A stretch of 49,472 bases of DNA from an uncultured Eubacteriales bacterium (GTDB taxonomy: Bacteria; Bacillota; Clostridia; Christensenellales; CAG-138). Where the stretch lies: the NCBI GenBank assembly GCA_900319345.1, contig ONNZ01000012.1, positions 1 to 49,472 on the forward strand. Direction: 5' to 3'. Each line of letters starts with the position of its first letter. The first letter of the stretch is position 1. Below are positions 41,610-49,327 of this stretch, piece by piece. The translations under genes were made by a program, and so were the position numbers. The notes beneath the pieces were generated by a model. The model saw only the letters and a list, made by a program, of their open reading frames with translations, ran no database searches and had not been told where the DNA came from.

Positions 41610-41641
41610 GTTCTTCCTTTCTCCTTTATCGTTTTTTTGTG

Positions 41642-42580
41642 TTATTCCGGTTTCACTCTGTCCGCCGGTATGAACCCATGGTGATAGAACATCTTATAGT
41701 TGCCCTTCAGATCCAGATCGGGATCGCTCAGTATCTCCTGCTCCCGTGAAAACCATTTGTCAAAATCCATCATGGTCGCCGGCGCGATCTCCTTCGGCGC
41801 GACGCGGTTGGTATCCTTATAGCAGTTGTCCTGCCGCCGGAACACCTGCACGCCATAATCCAGCATGGACTGCATGGCGCTGGTCTGCAGATAATGAACG
41901 CCGGTGAAAACGAAACCCAGCTTGGCGATCTCCGCCAGGTTGACGTGATCGTCCGCATTCAGATCCGGGAACCACTTCCAGCCCGGGACCCGCTTGGACA
42001 CGAAGTCGCACATCTCCATCTTGTCCCCGTCGTAGGGATTGATCCCGAAATGGATCAGGACCATATCCGCGCCGACGTCGATATAATGGTTGCAGCGATC
42101 GCAGGCCGCCTGAAGCCCCTCGGTGGGCTGATACTCCGTGCGGGCGACCAGGATGCAGTCGGTGCCCTTCAGGGCCATGGCCGCCGCCTTGAACCGCTCC
42201 TTGGCTTCTTTAATGTCCAGGGAGCCCTTCAGGCCGATCTCGTTCAAGTCCGTCATCAGCACGCCGCCCGCGCCTGCGGCGGCAAGCAGTTCGGCCGTCC
42301 GATACGCGTTCAGGGCTCTTCCGAATCCTTCCTCCGCGTCAACGATCATTGGCAGATTGGAATACCGGCAGATGCGCCGTGTCGCTTCCACAACGTCCGT
42401 CTGCGTCAGAAGACCCAGATCGGGCAGACCGTAGCTGTTGGCCAGCTCCGCACTGCTCAGCACCGTTGCCTTGAAGCCGCATTCCTCCACGGCTCTTGCC
42501 GAAATACAGTCATAGATCTCCGGCGCAAGGACATAGGGTTCCGTCTCAAACAGCTGCCGCATCGTACATTTCATAGACAT
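41642..42580 (-). CDS. ICL/PEP-mutase superfamily enzyme, paralog 1
   Basis: 312 residues in the isocitrate lyase/phosphoenolpyruvate mutase fold (RPAPEIYDC-like start YVLAPEIYDCISA, LSSAELANSYGLPD, MIVDAEEGFG, ILVARTEY). These enzymes break or form a C-C or C-P bond next to a 2-oxo acid with magnesium. The metal motif reads DAEEGFG (81-87) where typical members have DADTGYG, and LMTDLNE replaces the usual IEDQ, so the active site is non-standard. No lysine-cysteine loop of isocitrate lyase is seen. It is a tandem copy of the next gene upstream, 24 bases away, and may form a heteromer with it. Overall call: a lyase for a hydroxy- or oxo-diacid. Confidence 0.82.
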   Translation of the reverse strand: MSMKCTMRQLFETEPYVLAPEIYDCISARAVEECGFKATVLSSAELANSYGLPDLGLLTQTDVVEATRRICRYSNLPMIVDAEEGFGRALNAYRTAELLAAAGAGGVLMTDLNEIGLKGSLDIKEAKERFKAAAMALKGTDCILVARTEYQPTEGLQAACDRCNHYIDVGADMVLIHFGINPYDGDKMEMCDFVSKRVPGWKWFPDLNADDHVNLAEIAKLGFVFTGVHYLQTSAMQSMLDYGVQVFRRQDNCYKDTNRVAPKEIAPATMMDFDKWFSREQEILSDPDLDLKGNYKMFYHHGFIPADRVKPE

Positions 42581-42604
42581 ACGCTTTTCTCCTTTACCGC
42601 ACCG

Positions 42605-43516
42605 TCAGACAAATCGACGAAACATTTTGTAATTGCCTTTGTTAAGGATATCGCTATCCTGCAGCAGATCGCTTTCGCGCTTGTACCATTCCTTGAATCC
42701 GATGGAGTACGGATCTGGCGCGTTCAGCGGTTTTTCCGCTTTCTCATAGACGTAGCAGTTATCCTGCCGCTCGAACACGTGCATACCGTAGTCGTACATG
42801 CCCTGCATGGCGCTTGTCCGGCAATAGTGGGCGCCGACGAAATTGAATCCCAGCTTCGCCATCTCGGAAAGATTGACGCCCCTGTCGCTCTCCTGCAGAT
42901 CCGGGAACCACTTCCATCCCGGCACGTGCTTGGCGATCTCTTCGCAGACCTCAGACTTGTTCGGATTCGCCGCTTTATTGATCCCAAAGTGGATCAGCGT
43001 CATTTCGGCGCCCAGATCGAGATAGCGGTTGCACCGGTCGTAGGCGAGCTGCGGGTTCTCCGGCGTGAACTCCGTTCTGGCCACCAGAATGCACTTTGTT
43101 CCCGCCAGGCCGGCTTTCGCCGCTTTGAAGCGAAGCACCGCTTCCTCGATGGGGAGCATGCCCTTGATGCCGATATCGACGAGGTCGGTGATCAAGATGC
43201 CGCCCGCGCCAGCTTCGGCCAGCCGTTCTGCCGTCAGATAGGCGTGCAGCGGACGTCCGAAACCTTCCTCTGCGTCCACGATCATCGGCAATGGGGAACA
43301 GCGGCAGATCCTGCGGGTCACATCCACGAAATCATCCAGCGTCAGGAGCCCCAGATCCGGATAGCCGTAGCTGTTGGCAAATTCCGAACTGCTCAGGACC
43401 GTCGCTTCGAACCCGCACGCTTCGACGCATTTCGCGGAAATGCAGTCATAGATCTCGGGCGCAAGCACGTACGGTCTGGACTGCAGCAATTCCGGAATCG
43501 TTTTTTGCATTGGCAT
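42605..43516 (-). CDS. ICL/PEP-mutase superfamily enzyme, paralog 2
   Basis: 303 residues, about half identical by eye to the next gene, with the same order YVLAPEIYDCISAKCVEACGF, LSSSEFANSYGYPDLGLL, MIVDAEEGFG, ITDLVDIGIKG, ILVARTEF, LIHFGIN and KGNYKMF. It shares the altered metal motif DAEEGFG and ITD for IED, so both copies belong to one unusual subfamily. It differs mainly in the C-terminal 60 residues. ATG 43516 follows AGGAGG. The pair lies between the cyclase gene and the binding-protein gene. Confidence 0.82.
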   Translation of the reverse strand: MPMQKTIPELLQSRPYVLAPEIYDCISAKCVEACGFEATVLSSSEFANSYGYPDLGLLTLDDFVDVTRRICRCSPLPMIVDAEEGFGRPLHAYLTAERLAEAGAGGILITDLVDIGIKGMLPIEEAVLRFKAAKAGLAGTKCILVARTEFTPENPQLAYDRCNRYLDLGAEMTLIHFGINKAANPNKSEVCEEIAKHVPGWKWFPDLQESDRGVNLSEMAKLGFNFVGAHYCRTSAMQGMYDYGMHVFERQDNCYVYEKAEKPLNAPDPYSIGFKEWYKRESDLLQDSDILNKGNYKMFRRFV

Positions 43517-43536
43517 ATTGAGATTTCCTCCTTCAA

Positions 43537-44280
43537 TTATTCTCCATCAAACTCTTTTAATCCCTCGATCGCATATACCCGGACCGGACAAGAATCGAGG
43601 CCTATGATCGGCAGCGGCGTATAACTGATAAAGAACGTATCGCTCTTCAGCAGCTCCAAATTTTGGAGCACCTCCAGGAACAGGCAGTTTTGCGCCATCA
43701 GGATGTCATGGAACGGCTTGACGTTCTCGTTGCTGTCCTCAATGGAAACCCCGTCGCCAAAGCCGACGCACTTTGCGCCGCGGGCGGCGAGCCACTTGGC
43801 GCTGTCCTCGCCGATGAGCAGACGGTGATCATCCGGCCCGTTCGTTGCGGGCGTGAACGGCGGCAGCTTATGGGGGCTGTCCAAAATGACGGTGTCGCCC
43901 GGCTGCATCCGCGCGCCGATGGCTTTCTCCAGATCCGCGCCGGTGATCTGATGATTCTCCGGCTGATCCAGCACGGCGTAGATGCAGCGCCCCATGAAGT
44001 TCGTCAGCGGCAGCTCCGCAACGCTGGGCCAGTCCTCGCTGTGATGGTACGGGCACTCGCAATGGGTGCCCAGGTGGCTTGTCAGATCCATGATCGTATG
44101 GAAATCAGGTATCGGGCCGCCCGTATTGAACCGCCAAAGGCGGCAACGCCGGCTTTCGGTGTTCGGATCGAGCACCTTCGTCAGATCAACGATGTGCAGA
44201 CCGCCCATCGTGTACTCCTTCGGCGGAAGCTGTTCAGGAACTTGTTTCGGGTTTCCCGCGACCCAGTCATACTCTCCCAT
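43537..44280 (-). CDS. Cyclase-family metal-dependent hydrolase (kynurenine formamidase-like)
   Basis: 247 residues. LTSHLGTHCECPYHH is the HxGTHxDxPxH metal motif with Glu in place of the usual Asp. LHIVDLTKVLDPNTESRR at the start and SAKWLAARGAKCVGFGDGVSIED later match PF04199. Members hydrolyse amide, lactam or formyl groups (kynurenine formamidase, isatin hydrolase). It probably opens a ring or releases an acid for the following lyases. ATG 44280 follows AAGGAGAC. It starts 18 bases after the reductase gene. Confidence 0.87.
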   Translation of the reverse strand: MGEYDWVAGNPKQVPEQLPPKEYTMGGLHIVDLTKVLDPNTESRRCRLWRFNTGGPIPDFHTIMDLTSHLGTHCECPYHHSEDWPSVAELPLTNFMGRCIYAVLDQPENHQITGADLEKAIGARMQPGDTVILDSPHKLPPFTPATNGPDDHRLLIGEDSAKWLAARGAKCVGFGDGVSIEDSNENVKPFHDILMAQNCLFLEVLQNLELLKSDTFFISYTPLPIIGLDSCPVRVYAIEGLKEFDGE

Positions 44281-44297
44281 GCTGCTGTCTCCTTTAT

Positions 44298-45215
44298 TTA
44301 TTGCTTTGGCTTCTGTTCTAAAGCGTGGATCAGCCGAACAATCATCTCGTGGTATGGGACCGCGATCTTCAGCTTCTCGGCAAACGCAACGATGCTGCCG
44401 CTGATCGTATCGACCTCGGTGCGCCGGCCTTCCTTAATGTCCGCATAAATCGAAGTGTACCCGTTTTTCGCGTTGCGGCAAACGGTCTCCACGCCGACGA
44501 TCGCTTCCGCCTCGTCAAATCGAGCGAGCCCTTCCGCGTTCGCGACTGCAACCGCCTCGCGGCACAGCCGCCGCATCAGCTCGTGGGCGTATTCATTCTC
44601 GACCAAATATCCAAGCGGCGCCTGTAAAACAGCGGTCAAAGCGCTCGCCGCCGTGTTGGTGAACAGCTTGGTCCAGATCTGCTTCTTTATCTCGTTGCTC
44701 GTTACGCAGTTCAAGCCGCACGCCGTAAACGTCTCAGCGATCGGCGAGAGAACCTCGCTTCCGCCGTCCAGCAGGCCGATGGAGGTCATGCCCACGCCGC
44801 CATGCTGCACATACCCGTTGCTGATCACGGAGCTGTTGTGCTGGGTGGAACCGATGATGACGTGCTTCCGATCCGCGAAACGCAGCAGCTCGGCTTCATG
44901 CCCCGCGCCGTTCTGCAGCGACATGATATAGGTATCCTTTCCGATCAGGCCGCGGTTGGCGGACAACGCCGACTCGGTATACATCGCCTTGACAAACACA
45001 AGGACAAGATCGACGGCGCCGATCATCTTTGTATCCATGACGGCGGTGGGACGATATTCCGCATCACAATCCTTTTCCCGGACACGTACCCCGTCCCTGT
45101 TGATCTTCTCCACCCGAAGGGGATCGACTTCAACCAGCCAAACTTCGTTCCGCCGTGACAGATACCCGCCGAACAGCATCCCCATCGCGCCAGCGCCCAG
45201 AACCGCAATCCTCAT
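44298..45215 (-). CDS. Ketopantoate reductase-family NADP-dependent oxidoreductase
   Basis: 305 residues. The N-terminal Rossmann motif is VLGAGAMGMLFGGYL, followed by VDLVLVFVKAMYT and SLQNGAG; the helical domain has IKKQIWTKLFTNTAASALTAVL with the family lysine and asparagine, and the acidic EVDTISGSIV near the end. PanE proper makes pantoate, but no panB or panC is linked, and relatives reduce other branched 2-oxo acids. In this array it more likely interconverts a 2-oxo and a 2-hydroxy acid. It is the first gene after the regulated promoter, ATG 45215 with AAGGAG. Confidence 0.87.
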   Translation of the reverse strand: MRIAVLGAGAMGMLFGGYLSRRNEVWLVEVDPLRVEKINRDGVRVREKDCDAEYRPTAVMDTKMIGAVDLVLVFVKAMYTESALSANRGLIGKDTYIMSLQNGAGHEAELLRFADRKHVIIGSTQHNSSVISNGYVQHGGVGMTSIGLLDGGSEVLSPIAETFTACGLNCVTSNEIKKQIWTKLFTNTAASALTAVLQAPLGYLVENEYAHELMRRLCREAVAVANAEGLARFDEAEAIVGVETVCRNAKNGYTSIYADIKEGRRTEVDTISGSIVAFAEKLKIAVPYHEMIVRLIHALEQKPKQ

Positions 45216-45255
45216 GTAGATCTCCTTCTATCGAGCGTCATTTCTTGTCATTTAA

Positions 45256-45269
45256 TGCAATCGATTACA
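45256..45269. promoter_or_regulatory. LacI-type operator O1 at the catabolic promoter
   Basis: TGCAATCGATTACA, a near-palindrome with the central CG typical of LacI-family sites. It covers the predicted start of transcription of the catabolic operon, so the repressor would block initiation. Confidence 0.75.
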
Positions 45270-45275
45270 TTTCGT

Positions 45276-45304
45276 ATTATAGAGGAATCAGCTTCGGAAA
45301 GCAA
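45276..45304 (-). promoter_or_regulatory. Sigma-A promoter of the catabolic operon
   Basis: Minus strand: -35 TTGCTT (45299-45304), 17-base spacer, perfect -10 TATAAT (45276-45281). Transcription would begin near 45269, at operator O1. Confidence 0.72.
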
Positions 45305-45363
45305 GTGGTTTTCTAAAAATAATTTCGATTAATCGGCAAAACCTCTTAAATAGCGCATTATTT

Positions 45364-45379
45364 ATGGTTTTAAAACCAT
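45364..45379. promoter_or_regulatory. 16-bp palindrome of unknown role
   Basis: ATGGTTTTAAAACCAT, perfect, about 60 bases upstream of the catabolic -35 box. It may bind a second regulator; it lacks the CG centre of the LacI-type sites. Confidence 0.45.
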
Positions 45380-45468
45380 TAATTATGAAAAAATGGACCT
45401 TGGCTATTAAAAGCTGGGAGGGATGGCTCTGATCATGGCTCATCCACATATGAAAAGCATTATTTTTT

Positions 45469-45482
45469 TGCAATCGTTTCTA
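45469..45482. promoter_or_regulatory. LacI-type operator O2
   Basis: TGCAATCGTTTCTA, sharing TGCAATCG with O1 and O3. It lies 213 bases from O1, a distance that would allow DNA looping. Confidence 0.55.
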
Positions 45483-45738
45483 TATATCAGAGGCGAGAGG
45501 CAGGTTCACTTTCGCTTCAGCGGAAAGCCAGGAAGCGATCAGTCCATGCCGTGCCGGTGATCGATGAGGTCTTCCTCGGACTCGATCCTTCCCGGACCCT
45601 CATAAGGGATAACTGATCCCATTCGATCCCTTGCCGGATCCCGTCGACTGGCGGCCAACATCGTCTCGCATGGGGTGCACGCCTGTCGTTCGACCCATAT
45701 TCTTTGCTTTTTTACAGATCATCTCATTCGTTTTAATG

Positions 45739-45752
45739 TGCAATCGATTTCT
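45739..45752. promoter_or_regulatory. LacI-type operator O3
   Basis: TGCAATCGATTTCT, sharing the first eleven bases of O1. It lies about 105 bases upstream of the -35 box of the regulator gene and so could serve in autoregulation or looping. Confidence 0.6.
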
Positions 45753-45857
45753 GCATATGGTGTCATCAGCAGAAAAAAACGGATCGTCAAATCCTCCGAG
45801 ACCGTGTCAAAACTCATGTGATTGATGTTTTTATTTCTGACACTGATTGCAAAACCA

Positions 45858-45886
45858 TTGACAAACCAGGCAAACGCGTCTAAAAT
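45858..45886 (+). promoter_or_regulatory. Sigma-A promoter of the LacI-family gene
   Basis: Consensus -35 TTGACA (45858-45863), 17-base spacer, -10 TAAAAT (45881-45886). Transcription would start about 10-15 bases before the ATG, leaving just room for the GGGGGG ribosome site. Confidence 0.8.
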
Positions 45887-45906
45887 AAACGTAATTGGGG
45901 GGAATT

Positions 45907-46899
45907 ATGCAAGTTACGATCTATGATATCGCCAAAATGGCAAATGTTTCTGCAAGTACCGTTTCTCGCGTCGTTAACAACAAACAGAACGTCAATCCGA
46001 AGACCCGAGCCAAGATCATGAAGCTCCTTGCGGAAAACAATTACGTTCCAAACGAAGCGGCACGGGGCCTGGTCATGCAATCGTCCCACATGATCGGCAT
46101 TCTGATCACCGATATTCGCACGACGCAACACACCGACGGCATCTACTATATCGAGCGGGAGCTTTCCGCCCATGGATATTCCTGCCTGATCCACAATACC
46201 GGACGTGACGAAAGCAACTGGATCAACTATATCCAGCTGTTGAGCCAGCGCAAGATCGAAGCCCTTGTGCTGATGGGCTCCATTTACCAGTCCGACGTGG
46301 TACGCGAGGCCATCTCCCTCTACCTTCCCTCGATCCCCGTGGTCATCTGCAACGGATATTTCAATGCGCCGAATGTTTACGGCCTTGTTTCCGACGAATA
46401 CAACGGCGTGATCGAATGCGTTGAACTGCTGGCAAAAAAGGGACGGAAGCATCCCTCCTTCCTGATGAACCAAACGACGCCCAGCAACGAGCAAAAGAAG
46501 CTTGGTTTCGAAGCCGGCATGGCGCGCTGCTTCCCCAATGAGGAATTGATCGTGCAGGAGTGCGGCAACGGATTTACCGAGATCTATGACGCCACCATCC
46601 GCATGCTGGAGCAGTTTCCCAAGATCGACGGCATCATCTATTCCGAAGATATGCTCGCGGCGGTCGGTCTGCGCGCTCTCGCGGATCGAAATCTGCGCGT
46701 TCCTGAGGATGTGGCCGTCATCGGCATCAACAACTCCGACTATGCAAAGCTCAGCATCCCGACGCTGACCTCTCTCGACAATATGCTGTACGACGTTTCC
46801 ATGACCGCCGCGCGGAACATCCTCGCCCTGCTCTCCGGGCAGAGGGTCAGCAAAAAGATGCTGATCTGCACGGAAATCGAAGAACGACAATCAACCTGA
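45907..46899 (+). CDS. LacI-family transcriptional regulator
   Basis: 330 residues. HTH and hinge: VTIYDIAKMANVSASTVSRVVNNKQNVNPKTRAKIMKLLAENNYVPNEAARGL (about 3-57). The ligand domain (about 62-325) has IGILITDIR, IPVVICNG and EDVAVIGINNSDYAKLSIPTLTSLD. It should repress the divergent 14-gene operon through the TGCAATCG sites and be released by a substrate or intermediate. ATG 45907 follows a GGGGGG ribosome site and is preferred to the frame starting 12 bases earlier. Confidence 0.93.
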   Translation: MQVTIYDIAKMANVSASTVSRVVNNKQNVNPKTRAKIMKLLAENNYVPNEAARGLVMQSSHMIGILITDIRTTQHTDGIYYIERELSAHGYSCLIHNTGRDESNWINYIQLLSQRKIEALVLMGSIYQSDVVREAISLYLPSIPVVICNGYFNAPNVYGLVSDEYNGVIECVELLAKKGRKHPSFLMNQTTPSNEQKKLGFEAGMARCFPNEELIVQECGNGFTEIYDATIRMLEQFPKIDGIIYSEDMLAAVGLRALADRNLRVPEDVAVIGINNSDYAKLSIPTLTSLDNMLYDVSMTAARNILALLSGQRVSKKMLICTEIEERQST

Positions 46900-47228
46900 G
46901 CTTCTGATAAGCACACGCAAAAGGACTGAAAATATTTCCACGCATACATAATGATATTCAATCTCATAGCCAATCTATTCGTCTAAAACATAATAGAGTT
47001 GTCCTCTATTTGTAAAATAATATCAAAGCTATGAGCATTCATAAGCCGTGTTTTCATTTCCCAGCAGCGAAACAAAAAAGGCAGAGGAAACCGATGCTTT
47101 CTTGAGAAAACTGCTTTTTATAAAGTATACCTTGACAAGTTACGTAGTGAAAGCCAATCCCCATTTGTGTTCTTTTGGGGTGCCTTTTCTTACCAAGAAA
47201 AGGCACAAATACTTTCAATAAATATCCT
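46900..47228. other. AT-rich intergenic region at the edge of the low-GC block
   Basis: No gene seen. Base composition changes here from the mid-GC catabolic cluster to the high-GC backbone. It contains the hairpin at 47180-47206 and is a candidate junction of acquired DNA. Confidence 0.6.
47180..47206. repeat. Perfect 12-bp hairpin
   Basis: GTGCCTTTTCTT-ACC-AAGAAAAGGCAC. No T run follows on either strand, so it may be a terminator-like stem for convergent genes or an end of an insertion. Confidence 0.7.
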
Positions 47229-47819
47229 CTATTCCGAAATGCTTCTGAGGGACTCTCCGTTGAGCCAGCGGAAGAGCTGCTTGGGCGTGGCGGGCAGGGC
47301 CACGGTCTGGAACTCCGTGCGGCCCGGGACCATCTTGGTGTCGTCGTCGCTGGTGGCCCAGGTGACCCGACCCAGGACCGACGCGTTGCAGGAACGGATA
47401 TCCCCGTCGGGAAGCTCCGTATGTTGGATCAGGATGGACGCCTCCCGGTTGTCGGAGATCCAGCGGCCGAAGTTGGTGGTGGGCGACTTCCAGAGCCAAC
47501 GGGTGCTGCCGTTTTTCTCCCCGCCCTGCTTCAGGTACCCGTTGTACACGTCCTGTGTACAGCGCATGAGCCAGATCACGTGATAGCCCGCCCGCTGGAA
47601 GTGCTCGCACACGTCGAAGAAGCTGGCCTCCATCAACAGTCCATCCTGCAGCATCATGGCGAAGTGGTTCACCAGCACATAGGCTTCGACGCTCTTCCCG
47701 TCCACGACCACCGGCACGTTCCGGCACTCCGGCGGCACCAGGCTCCGCCACTGATCCTGCCAGTCAGCCGTGGAGGATTGGACGTAGGGCTCCTTTTTCC
47801 GTTTCAAAAAATCGAACAT
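47229..47819 (-). CDS. Unrecognised soluble protein
   Basis: 196 residues, not a family I recognise. It begins MFDFLKRKKEP, has no signal or membrane segment, and is rich in tryptophan and aromatic residues (ADWQDQWRSL, RWLWKSPTTNFGRWI). A central AYVLVNHFAMMLQDGLLMEASFFDVCEHFQRAGYHVIW looks like a mixed alpha/beta core. High-GC codon use and an AAAGGAA ribosome site support a real gene. It starts 18 bases after the YfcC gene stop and is probably co-transcribed with it. No function proposed. Confidence 0.75.
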   Translation of the reverse strand: MFDFLKRKKEPYVQSSTADWQDQWRSLVPPECRNVPVVVDGKSVEAYVLVNHFAMMLQDGLLMEASFFDVCEHFQRAGYHVIWLMRCTQDVYNGYLKQGGEKNGSTRWLWKSPTTNFGRWISDNREASILIQHTELPDGDIRSCNASVLGRVTWATSDDDTKMVPGRTEFQTVALPATPKQLFRWLNGESLRSISE

Positions 47820-47837
47820 ACGCTTTTCCTTTCTCTG

Positions 47838-49235
47838 TCAATACCCCACAGCGAGGGCGAACAGCAGCAGTCCCGCGGTGAGCAGCAGGTTCATAAGCTG
47901 GAACTTGCCGGAATACCTGGCCCACTTCCCATAGCTGGAATCCACCAGGCCCAGGGAGATGAGCAGGCAGGGGTTGGTGGGATAGAACACGTTGCTGAAC
48001 CCGTCCCCGAAGGCGAAGGCCAGGATGCAGAGCTGACTGCTGACACCGAACAGCCCGGCCAGGGGCACGATCAGCGGGATCAGCAGGAAGGCTTTGGCGG
48101 AGCCGGAGGGGATGAAGAAGTTCAGCACCAGGCAGATGAGATAGATGAACAGCACCAGCGCCCCCCGGGACATGCCGCCCGCCGCGCCCACAGCCATGTG
48201 GAGGAGGCTGTCCAGTATCTTCCCCTCCACCAGGGTGTATCGGATGGAGGCCGCCATGAGGATCATGAGCACCGACGGAGCGATGGCGATAAGGCCCGAC
48301 AGGAAGGATTTCAGCAGCCCCTTCACGCCCATGCCCGCCGCCAGCACGGCAACCACGCCCGCCACCAGGAACATGATCGCCACGATGATCATGGTGAAGT
48401 CCCGAAGGGCCGGGATGAGCCCGGAGGAGATGACCACGGCGATGCCCGTCCCCAGGATCAGGGCGAACAGGAGCAGGCCCCGGTCCATGCGCTTGTCGGG
48501 CACGTGGTCCCCCGCCGCGGCGCTGGCCCCCTTTTCCGGCAGACGCTTGGCGTGGAAGCGGACGAACAGAAGAAGCAGGACATAGATGCAGGCAAAGGAC
48601 AAAAGCCGCATCCAGATGCCGCTGAACATGGGGAGCCCCGCCAGGGTCTGAGCTACGCCGATGGTGAAGGGGTTGGCGACCCCCGCGGCGAATCCACAGC
48701 CCGCCGCCAGCAGGCTCATAGCTACGCCGGTGAGCACGTCCCACCCGAGACCCACGGCCAGGGCCGTCACGATGGGCACCAGGGGCACCACCTCCTCGAA
48801 GGAACCCACCAGGGAACCCATGGCCATGAAGAACAGGATCAGCACCGCCATGAGCCGATAACGGACCCCACCGAACCGATGGACCAGCTTCTGGAGCATG
48901 TAGCCCATGAGCCCGCACTCGTTGAGGGCGTTGAACACGCCGCCGATGACCAGCAAAAAGGCGATGACCGCGATCAGGGCCTCGGAGCCCTCGGCCCCCA
49001 GCACCAGGAAGGGGGACAGCAGCCATTTCCAGAAGGGCAGCCCGCCCTCCACGTGCCGGAACCCGGCCTGGGTGTCGATGATGGTGTGGCCCGCTTCGTC
49101 CACGGTCCGGGCGTATTCGCCCCCGGGGATCAGGAAGGTCAGGGCATAGGTCACCGCCATGAGCATAAAGATGATGACGATGGCCGCGATAAAGCTCCTG
49201 GCGCTGATGTTCAGGCTGTTTTTCTTCTGTTCCAT
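47838..49235 (-). CDS. YfcC-family membrane carrier (C4-dicarboxylate/DcuC-like)
   Basis: 465 residues with about twelve to thirteen membrane segments. FLIPGGEYAR near 34-43, ALNECGLMGYMLQKLV, GSFEEVVPLVPI, GFAAGVANPFTIGVAQTLAGLPMFSG and the IPSGSAKAFLLIPLIVPLAGLFGVSSQLCILAFAFGDGFSNVFYPTNP end are family hallmarks. YfcC proteins resemble anaerobic dicarboxylate and amino-acid carriers; the substrate here is unknown (arginine/ornithine or C4 acids are usual guesses). ATG 49235 is preceded by AAGGGGG and a promoter. Confidence 0.9.
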   Translation of the reverse strand: MEQKKNSLNISARSFIAAIVIIFMLMAVTYALTFLIPGGEYARTVDEAGHTIIDTQAGFRHVEGGLPFWKWLLSPFLVLGAEGSEALIAVIAFLLVIGGVFNALNECGLMGYMLQKLVHRFGGVRYRLMAVLILFFMAMGSLVGSFEEVVPLVPIVTALAVGLGWDVLTGVAMSLLAAGCGFAAGVANPFTIGVAQTLAGLPMFSGIWMRLLSFACIYVLLLLFVRFHAKRLPEKGASAAAGDHVPDKRMDRGLLLFALILGTGIAVVISSGLIPALRDFTMIIVAIMFLVAGVVAVLAAGMGVKGLLKSFLSGLIAIAPSVLMILMAASIRYTLVEGKILDSLLHMAVGAAGGMSRGALVLFIYLICLVLNFFIPSGSAKAFLLIPLIVPLAGLFGVSSQLCILAFAFGDGFSNVFYPTNPCLLISLGLVDSSYGKWARYSGKFQLMNLLLTAGLLLFALAVGY

Positions 49236-49261
49236 GGATGTCCGCCCCCTTGTATACGCTC

Positions 49262-49290
49262 AGTATACCAGAGCCCGCCCCAAGGCGCAA
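49262..49290 (-). promoter_or_regulatory. Sigma-A promoter of the YfcC gene
   Basis: Minus strand: -35 TTGCGC (49285-49290), 17-base spacer, -10 TATACT (49262-49267). GTATAC occurs twice (49252 and 49263) at 11-base spacing, a possible operator. Confidence 0.6.
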
Positions 49291-49327
49291 CGCAAACCTG
49301 AGGCTAAAACTAAGTGTCGTTACAAAA

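Larger units (their letters stand above)
45220..45906. other. Intergenic control region of the catabolic cluster
   Basis: A 690-base AT-rich region between two divergent transcription units, with no gene that I can support. It holds the two promoters, three operator-like sites, a 16-base palindrome and, at 45490-45700, an unremarkable GC-richer stretch. Confidence 0.7.
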
